IMG/VR virus record: IMGVR_UViG_3300022198_004043
Location: 1 to 36,411 of that record
Source: a virus
Direction: 5' to 3' (one strand)
Length of the DNA: 36,411 nt
Position 1 is the first letter of the stretch; every line of letters starts with the position of its first letter. Under the pieces are notes generated by a model. It was not told the origin of the DNA, did not search any database, and was given only the letters and a program-made list of their open reading frames with translations. Of this stretch, positions 32,303 to 36,411 are shown piece by piece. The position numbers and the translations under genes were made by a program.

Positions 32303-33739
32303 ATGAGAGATACAGAATTACCATTTGACCAATCCGCACAAGGCAGCAATCCGCTTATGAGGGTCACTCCGCATAACGTAGGAATTGAGGAGGCGTGGAT
32401 TGCAATGCTTTTTATGGACTCAAGCCTTATCGATAAGGCTATCGAGGGTGGAATTACCCATGAGTACTTCTACAGCACGAAATGCCGGATCATTTACAGT
32501 ACCATCACCAACCTTTGGAAAACAAACAACCTGAATGAGAATGGGGGGATTGATGAGCTTTCAATTGCTCAAGAACTCAAGAATATCGGGATGTCTGAAG
32601 AGGTTGGTGGATTCAGTGAAATCACGAGAATAACCTCCTCTGCGGAAACGGCAACTTTCTTCGAAACCTACATGGGATACATTCAGGGGTTTCATCATGT
32701 TCGGTCTTTGATATCGGTTTGCAATGAAACGCTGGATGCCGCCTATTCGAATAGTCCGGTAATGAGCCTTTTGGCCGATGTTGACCAAAAGGTAAGCTCC
32801 ATATCAATGTCAGCACTTGCGGTAAAATCGATTCACAATAGCAAGGAGGTTGCCGCAAACGCAAAAGAGATAATCCGGCTAAGAAAAGAAAACCGAGGCG
32901 TTACAGGGGTAACTACGGGCCTTGAGGATCTGGACGGGATCCTGAAGGGATTTAAGCCTTCAGAATTGACATATCTCGTAGCACGGCCATCGACCGGAAA
33001 GACAGCCCTCTCACTCCATATCACCAAGCATGCCGCTAAGCACTTTGGAAGCGTCCTGTACTTCAGCATCGAAATGAGTCACGATCAACTTGGGTGCCGA
33101 ATGATTCAGGCAGAGTCAGGCGTTCCATTCAGGCTCATGGATGACGGACTGCTCAACAAAGTTCAGGAGGCTCAGATTGATGAAGCCAGCGACCGAGTTG
33201 GAGAGTTGCCGATTTACATTGATGATTTCAGCTCACCGACAATGTCTCACATTCGGAGTCGGGCCAGAAGGTTCGCCAATATCGGTCTCAAGCTTATTGT
33301 CGTGGATTACATGCAGTTGATTCAAACAGAGAACCCAAGGACATCCAGAGAGCAGCAGGTTGCCGAAATCTCACGAGGATTGAAGGCACTGGCAAAAGAC
33401 CTGAGCGTTCCTGTTTTGTGTCTCGGGCAATTGAATCGAGATATTGAAAAGGGCGGGAACCGGAAACCCAAACTCTCTGACATAAGGGAATCCGGACAGG
33501 CTGAACAAGATGCGGACGTAGTGCTTGCCCTTTGGCAGGAAAGGCCCGATATCAGGGATTGCGTAGACTGTGCGGTACTGAAGCAACGGAACGGGCCAAT
33601 CGGGGATATCAAGATCAACTATCAGCGAATGACTCAAAGATTTACGAAATACTTAATGCCTAAGGTGGAAACCTCCGATGTGCCTACATCTTGGGCAGGA
33701 TCAACTCACACGGCACGTCAGGAAAGGACGTTTGAATAA
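32303..33739 (+). CDS. dnaB: DnaB-type replicative helicase
   Basis: 478 residues; hexameric 5'-3' helicase that unwinds the fork. The N-terminal DnaB domain spans ~25-150 (IEEAWIAMLFMDSSLIDKAI). The RecA-like domain has Walker A ARPSTGKT at ~227-234, SIEMSHDQLGCRM (helicase motif 1a) at ~255, Walker B LIVVDYMQLI at ~331-340, and SREQQVAEISRGLKALAKDL plus LSDIRESGQAEQDADVVL with the arginine finger region near the end. GGGAG lies about 10 bases upstream; it starts 3 bases after the initiator stop and shares a base with the SSB start. No separate loader gene was seen, so the initiator may load it or it may self-load. Confidence 0.93.
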   Translation: MRDTELPFDQSAQGSNPLMRVTPHNVGIEEAWIAMLFMDSSLIDKAIEGGITHEYFYSTKCRIIYSTITNLWKTNNLNENGGIDELSIAQELKNIGMSEEVGGFSEITRITSSAETATFFETYMGYIQGFHHVRSLISVCNETLDAAYSNSPVMSLLADVDQKVSSISMSALAVKSIHNSKEVAANAKEIIRLRKENRGVTGVTTGLEDLDGILKGFKPSELTYLVARPSTGKTALSLHITKHAAKHFGSVLYFSIEMSHDQLGCRMIQAESGVPFRLMDDGLLNKVQEAQIDEASDRVGELPIYIDDFSSPTMSHIRSRARRFANIGLKLIVVDYMQLIQTENPRTSREQQVAEISRGLKALAKDLSVPVLCLGQLNRDIEKGGNRKPKLSDIRESGQAEQDADVVLALWQERPDIRDCVDCAVLKQRNGPIGDIKINYQRMTQRFTKYLMPKVETSDVPTSWAGSTHTARQERTFE

Positions 33740-34173
33740 TGTCAGGATTCGTAAAAATAACTGCGGTAGGAAATCTTACCGCAGACCCCAAGCATCAAAT
33801 TGTTGGGCAAAATCAAACCAGCAAATGCGAGTTTCGCATTGCTGTAACACCTCGGAAGGATGGGCCTACCTCATTCATTCCGTGTGTAGCGTGGAAAGGA
33901 ACCGCAGACCTCGTATCTAAGTACCTCGAAAAGGGATCAAAAGTACTGGTCCATGGAGAGTGGTCTCAAGATCAGTGGGAAGCTCAAGACGGATCCGGAA
34001 CAAGGCAGAAGGACTATATTACGGTAAATGATGTAGTATTCCTGGGTAGCCCAAATCAAGGCCAACAGACGCAGCAGGCTCAACCGCAGGCTGGATACCA
34101 TAATCAAGGACAGCAGGGACATCGGCCTCCTCCGCCTGCTGGGTACAATAATAACGGCTTTGGGCCTCCGTGA
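33739..34173 (+). CDS. ssb: Single-stranded DNA-binding protein lacking the acidic tip
   Basis: 144 residues. Residues 1-104 form the OB-fold (VKITAVGNLTADPKHQIVGQ; CEFRIAVTP; FIPCVAWKGTADLVSKYLEK; GSKVLVHGEW; ITVNDVVFLG), matching bacterial SSB. The tail is Gln/Gly/Pro-rich and ends GYNNNGFGPP, without the usual DDDIPF-type tip that binds repair and replication partners. Start ATG shares its A with the helicase stop; AAGGA is upstream. Coats single strands during replication and recombination. Confidence 0.9.
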   Translation: MSGFVKITAVGNLTADPKHQIVGQNQTSKCEFRIAVTPRKDGPTSFIPCVAWKGTADLVSKYLEKGSKVLVHGEWSQDQWEAQDGSGTRQKDYITVNDVVFLGSPNQGQQTQQAQPQAGYHNQGQQGHRPPPPAGYNNNGFGPP

Positions 34174-34427
34174 GGATAGAGAGGTACGATTCTCAGGATA
34201 GATTCCTCGTATCCAGCTTGACCAACCCAGATAATGTACATCTTGTGGACATGGAAGAGTATGATGGATACGGGGAATGCTCCTGTGAGTACTGGCACTT
34301 TAATATTGGCCCAAATCTTAAAAAAGGAGAGGAGCCAGTAAAAGCTTGTCGGCACATTATTGCAGTCCGGAATATGCTGGCTCGTGAGTTGAAAAATAAA
34401 TTCAAAAAAATGATTGACGTTAAGTGA
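34170..34427 (+). CDS. Small SWIM zinc-finger protein
   Basis: 85 residues from GTG 34170, overlapping the ssb stop by 4 bases (GTGA). The sequence CSC at ~38-40, a ~21-residue spacer and CRH at ~62-64 fits the SWIM zinc-finger pattern CxC-xn-CxH. The N-terminal β part (RFLVSSLTNPDNVHLVDMEE) is followed by the finger and a basic C-terminal helix (RNMLARELKNKFKKMI). SWIM fingers bind DNA or proteins and occur in recombination mediators; location next to ssb fits a recombination or replication accessory role. Confidence 0.65.
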   Translation: MRIERYDSQDRFLVSSLTNPDNVHLVDMEEYDGYGECSCEYWHFNIGPNLKKGEEPVKACRHIIAVRNMLARELKNKFKKMIDVK

Positions 34428-34443
34428 ATTTTCGTAGTACATT
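34414..34443 (+). promoter_or_regulatory. Candidate promoter for the tRNA and downstream genes
   Basis: TTGACG (34414-34419), an 18-base spacer and TACATT (34438-34443), ending 10 bases before the first tRNA base, a good distance for transcription start just before the tRNA. It overlaps the end of the SWIM gene. Confidence 0.4.
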
Positions 34444-34453
34444 TTTTATCAAC

Positions 34454-34529
34454 GTCAGGGTAGAGCAGTTGGTAGCTCGCCAGGCTCATAACCTGGAGGT
34501 CGGGGGTTCAAGTCCCTCCCCTGCCACCA
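34454..34529 (+). tRNA. tRNA with CAU anticodon, initiator-like
   Basis: A 76-base cloverleaf with encoded CCA. D stem GAGC/GCTC, anticodon stem CCAGG/CCTGG with loop CTCATAA (anticodon 34487-34489), T stem GGGGG/CCCTC with loop TTCAAGT, acceptor GTCAGGG/CCCTGCC with a T·C mismatch at pair 2:71. The A11:U24 pair and the loop/D-arm layout are features of initiator tRNA. But pair 1:72 is G:C (not mismatched) and the anticodon stem lacks three G:C pairs, so it is a hybrid. It could be elongator Met or Ile2 (lysidine-modified). The next gene starts 15 bases downstream. Confidence 0.93.
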
Positions 34530-34544
34530 ATTTTACAACATAAA

Positions 34545-34829
34545 ATGTTATTTGAGTCTGGGTACATAATCACCATTGGGGATTTTAAGATCACCAAGTC
34601 GGACAGATACAACTTTCATGTTGAGTCAATACATGTAGGTAAGAGCGGAAAAAGCTCCTGGAAGCATGAAGGATACTACAGTGATCCAGGAAAGGCTCTT
34701 TGGGCTGTATTCAAATTGAATATGGGCAAAGAGCCAGCCTTTACCGCCGAACAGCTTGCTAAGCAGCTCGACCAGATAAAAAACGAAATATTGAACGCAT
34801 ACCCAGAACCCGCACCAAGCAATGAGTGA
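34545..34829 (+). CDS. Small phage protein, function unknown (94 aa)
   Basis: 94 residues. A β-sheet-like N-terminal half (YIITIGDFKITKSDRYNFHV) with KSGKSSWKHEGYYSDPGKAL resembles a group of small conserved phage proteins having a 'GYYxxxxxAL' motif, of unknown role. The C-terminal half is helical (TAEQLAKQLDQIKNEILNAY). Begins 15 bases after the tRNA, no clear ribosome binding site, and overlaps the next gene by 8 bases. Confidence 0.6.
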   Translation: MLFESGYIITIGDFKITKSDRYNFHVESIHVGKSGKSSWKHEGYYSDPGKALWAVFKLNMGKEPAFTAEQLAKQLDQIKNEILNAYPEPAPSNE

Positions 34830-35295
34830 TAATAAATACGATCTAAACCAAATCAGTCAAAACCAGCAGAATGAACGCATGGCACTTATGCAGCATCAAG
34901 AGAACTGCATGATAATTTCGGAGGCTCTATGCAATCTTGTTGCCCACCAAATGTTTACCAAGTGCTCATTGATGGATGAGTGGGAGAAGCAGCCAATTGA
35001 AGATCACTTAAAGGCATCGCTTAACCAGTATAACAACTTCTCGAAAAACATGGAGGAGCTGGGCGAGATTATTTCCAGACTTGAGAAAGGTGATGAGATT
35101 GAGGCAGATGAAGTTATGTCAAAACTGTCTGAGGTTGCTGGAATTGGTGGAGAGCTTGGGGCATCCATCGCAATATGCATGGACACTGCAAAAGTTCAGG
35201 TCCATAAACTGCTGGCTCAAAAAGATCCTAAAGAGGTTGAGACCCAAATGGAACTCAGGGCAAAAGCTTCTGGTGGCATCATAGAGGATATCTAA
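34822..35295 (+). CDS. Helical protein, function unknown (157 aa)
   Basis: 157 residues, entirely helical and charged, without membrane segments (MEELGEIISRLEKGDEIEAD; AKVQVHKLLAQKDPKEVETQ). Starts within the end of the previous gene (ATGA-type) and overlaps the opposing gene's stop by 4 bases. No family recognised; it is the last gene of the rightward block. Confidence 0.55.
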   Translation: MSDNKYDLNQISQNQQNERMALMQHQENCMIISEALCNLVAHQMFTKCSLMDEWEKQPIEDHLKASLNQYNNFSKNMEELGEIISRLEKGDEIEADEVMSKLSEVAGIGGELGASIAICMDTAKVQVHKLLAQKDPKEVETQMELRAKASGGIIEDI

Positions 35296-35672
35296 TCCTC
35301 CTTGTTTTTGATAAAGTCACTGCAACACCTCTTGTGTCCGTCCGGTATTCCTGGAAGCATTGTAGAGGTTGCAAAGAAACGAACCTTGTGGCCCTTACCG
35401 CAGGGTTTTTTCATGCTATCAAGGTAGAACCTGCATTCCCTACAGAACTTCGCCCTTCCGGAAGCTTTGGCGACTGGTCCAGTTCGCTCTATGCTTCTGG
35501 TCTTCTTTTCCTCTGGTGCCTTCTTTTCCGGAAGCCCATTGAGAATGGATATTGTCCTGCCCTTGAGGGATGGATGCTCCTTTCCTGCGGTAGCAATCCA
35601 CTCCCCAAGTAGCATGACAAGCTTATCAAGCCGCCTCTTCTTGACTATCTTCGTTCCTTGGATCGATGACAT
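35292..35672 (-). CDS. Small zinc-motif protein (126 aa)
   Basis: 126 residues from ATG 35672; an ATG at 35708 would add 12 residues. The N-terminal half is basic and helical (GTKIVKKRRLDKLVMLLGEW); the C-terminal half has a Cys/His cluster (FCRECRFYLDSMKKPCGKGH followed by ... GHKRCCSDF) suited to zinc binding, seen in many small phage proteins. Last gene of a three-gene leftward operon. Overlaps the upstream gene by 47 bases and the opposing gene by 4. Function unknown. Confidence 0.55.
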   Translation of the reverse strand: MSSIQGTKIVKKRRLDKLVMLLGEWIATAGKEHPSLKGRTISILNGLPEKKAPEEKKTRSIERTGPVAKASGRAKFCRECRFYLDSMKKPCGKGHKVRFFATSTMLPGIPDGHKRCCSDFIKNKED

Positions 35673-36036
35673 ATTGGGCGATGTTGATTGAGATAGGTGG
35701 ACCTCCATTGGATGGAACTACAATTAAGCCAAGCACTTCCTTTCCTGCGGGTATCCAAGTGGTGATGACCTTGAATGATCCTTCGGCAATTGCCTGCTTG
35801 AGATCATTGAGGTCAGTGTAAAACTTTTGAGCGTTTACCATGTCTGGGTTCCATCCGGTTCCCGCACATGTTGGGCATAAGTCGGACTTCACTCCGCCTC
35901 CTGTTCCATTACATGCATGGCAGTATAAAGGATCAAGGTGGACACCTACCATATTATGGACATTGAGTGTCCTTGGTAGAAATTCGAGGGATCCCTTGTG
36001 GTTATTGATATGTGGCAGTTTTTGTATTGTAGTCAT
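35626..36036 (-). CDS. DnaJ-type zinc-ribbon protein
   Basis: 136 residues. Two CxxCxGxG motifs (YCHACNGTG at 38-46; LCPTCAGTG at 53-61) form one zinc site like half of the DnaJ cysteine-rich region, without J domain. The C-terminal part is β-rich (FKVITTWIPAGKEVLGLIVV; PPISINIAQYVID). Good ribosome binding site (AAAGGAG about 11 bases upstream of ATG 36036). Middle gene of the leftward operon. Could be a chaperone-like adaptor or a small regulatory protein. Confidence 0.6.
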   Translation of the reverse strand: MTTIQKLPHINNHKGSLEFLPRTLNVHNMVGVHLDPLYCHACNGTGGGVKSDLCPTCAGTGWNPDMVNAQKFYTDLNDLKQAIAEGSFKVITTWIPAGKEVLGLIVVPSNGGPPISINIAQYVIDPRNEDSQEEAA

Positions 36037-36040
36037 TGGT

Positions 36041-36244
36041 TTAGTTCTCCTTTCCTATTGATCTCTTGATCAACATTGAAGTGTGCTCTTTATTTATAAT
36101 GTTTTCAACTACTTTTGTGCCATTTTCGCCCCGCCATTCTTCCAGGTCTTTTATTTGGCTCCGAGTGGAGTCCAGAACCCTGATAGTAAAGGGCTTCCGT
36201 TTTTGGATTTCTGGCAAGGGTTTTCTTCCCCTTTTCTTGCTCAT
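36041..36244 (-). CDS. Ribbon-helix-helix type regulator (67 aa)
   Basis: 67 residues, basic N-terminus (MSKKRGRKPLPEIQKRKPF), then a β-strand (TIRVLD) and two helices (STRSQIKDLEEWRGENGTKV, VENIINKEH), the usual layout of small Arc/CopG repressors that bind operators as dimers. First gene of the leftward operon, divergent from the partial gene at the right edge and preceded by a promoter. Possibly an autoregulator of this region. Confidence 0.6.
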   Translation of the reverse strand: MSKKRGRKPLPEIQKRKPFTIRVLDSTRSQIKDLEEWRGENGTKVVENIINKEHTSMLIKRSIGKEN

Positions 36245-36253
36245 TGCCTTTTC

Positions 36254-36281
36254 TGTATGACATTTATTTATTTTTTGTCAA
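36254..36281 (-). promoter_or_regulatory. Promoter of the regulator operon
   Basis: On the minus strand TTGACA (36281-36276), 16-base spacer, CATACA (36259-36254) within TGTCATACA, then 9 bases to ATG 36244. The -35 box is a perfect match. Spacer, -10 sequence and distance to ATG equal those before the ERF gene, suggesting shared control. Confidence 0.55.
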
Positions 36282-36301
36282 GCCTTGAGAGAAAATTGCA
36301 T

Positions 36302-36329
36302 TTGACTGGTTGAATAGTTTTTTTATCGT
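36302..36329 (+). promoter_or_regulatory. Divergent promoter for the right-edge gene
   Basis: TTGACT (36302-36307), 16-base spacer, TATCGT (36324-36329), 6 bases before ATG 36336. Again the -10 box is nearly adjacent to the start codon. Confidence 0.4.
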
Positions 36330-36335
36330 ATCCCT

Positions 36336-36411
36336 ATGTTTGAACCATTTACAGCTACTCTTGGCCTGCTCTCAAGTGGCATGGGCTTGCTTAGTGCATT
36401 TGGTGGAAAGC
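36336..36411 (+). CDS. Partial gene leaving the window, Gly-rich hydrophobic N-terminus
   Basis: 25 codons from ATG 36336: MFEPFTATLGLLSSGMGLLS then AFGGK, open to the edge. The GLLSSGMGLL stretch recalls N-termini of small internal virion or membrane proteins, but it is on the strand opposite the other virion genes. Too short to assign. Confidence 0.45.
   Translation, partial: MFEPFTATLGLLSSGMGLLSAFGGK

Overview
The window is a piece of a tailed double-stranded DNA phage genome, most likely short-tailed (podovirus-like). It carries a complete head-packaging block, a head-tail adaptor, one very large tail protein, several tail-appendage proteins and a row of large alanine/glycine-rich proteins of the internal (DNA-ejection) type. 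There is no tape measure, sheath or major tail protein of a long-tailed phage. No integrase, phage RNA polymerase, DNA polymerase or clear endolysin was seen. The host cannot be named. Many genes have AGG/GGAG-type ribosome binding sites, so the host uses Shine-Dalgarno initiation. Both ends cut through genes, so the genome is incomplete here.

Left arm (1 to 28680, all on the minus strand, read right to left). It starts with a helix-turn-helix protein, the small and large terminase subunits, an acidic small protein, a Cro-like helix-turn-helix protein, portal, a very acidic scaffold and a 659-residue major capsid protein. Next come a small head protein, a two-helix membrane protein (holin candidate), the adaptor and a series of fibre or appendage proteins. 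In the middle lies an unusual pair: a small single-pass membrane protein overlapping a membrane-anchored PAS-domain protein. Then follow a ~1300-residue tail protein, more appendage proteins and three presumptive internal virion proteins, the last cut by the window edge. Genes are tightly packed, with many 1-4 base stop/start overlaps. The only sizeable gap (21584-21788) holds a terminator and direct repeats. A strong hairpin follows the capsid gene.

Right arm (28693 to about 35295, plus strand). This is a recombination and replication block: an ERF-family annealing protein (with a DUF3820-like domain and an SSB-like acidic tip), a PD-(D/E)XK nuclease, a DUF1064-type nuclease, a lambda-O-like initiator with four iterons and several palindromes inside its coding sequence (the likely origin), a DnaB-type helicase, an SSB lacking the acidic tip, a SWIM zinc-finger protein, a CAU-anticodon tRNA with initiator-like features, and two unknown proteins. 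One small gene (30910-31140) points the other way inside this block.

Far right (35292 to 36411). A short minus-strand operon encodes a ribbon-helix-helix-type regulator and two small zinc-motif proteins. A plus-strand gene leaves the window divergently. Several promoter-like elements here and at the 28.7 kb divergent junction put the -10 box only 6-9 bases before the start codon, suggesting near-leaderless early mRNAs.
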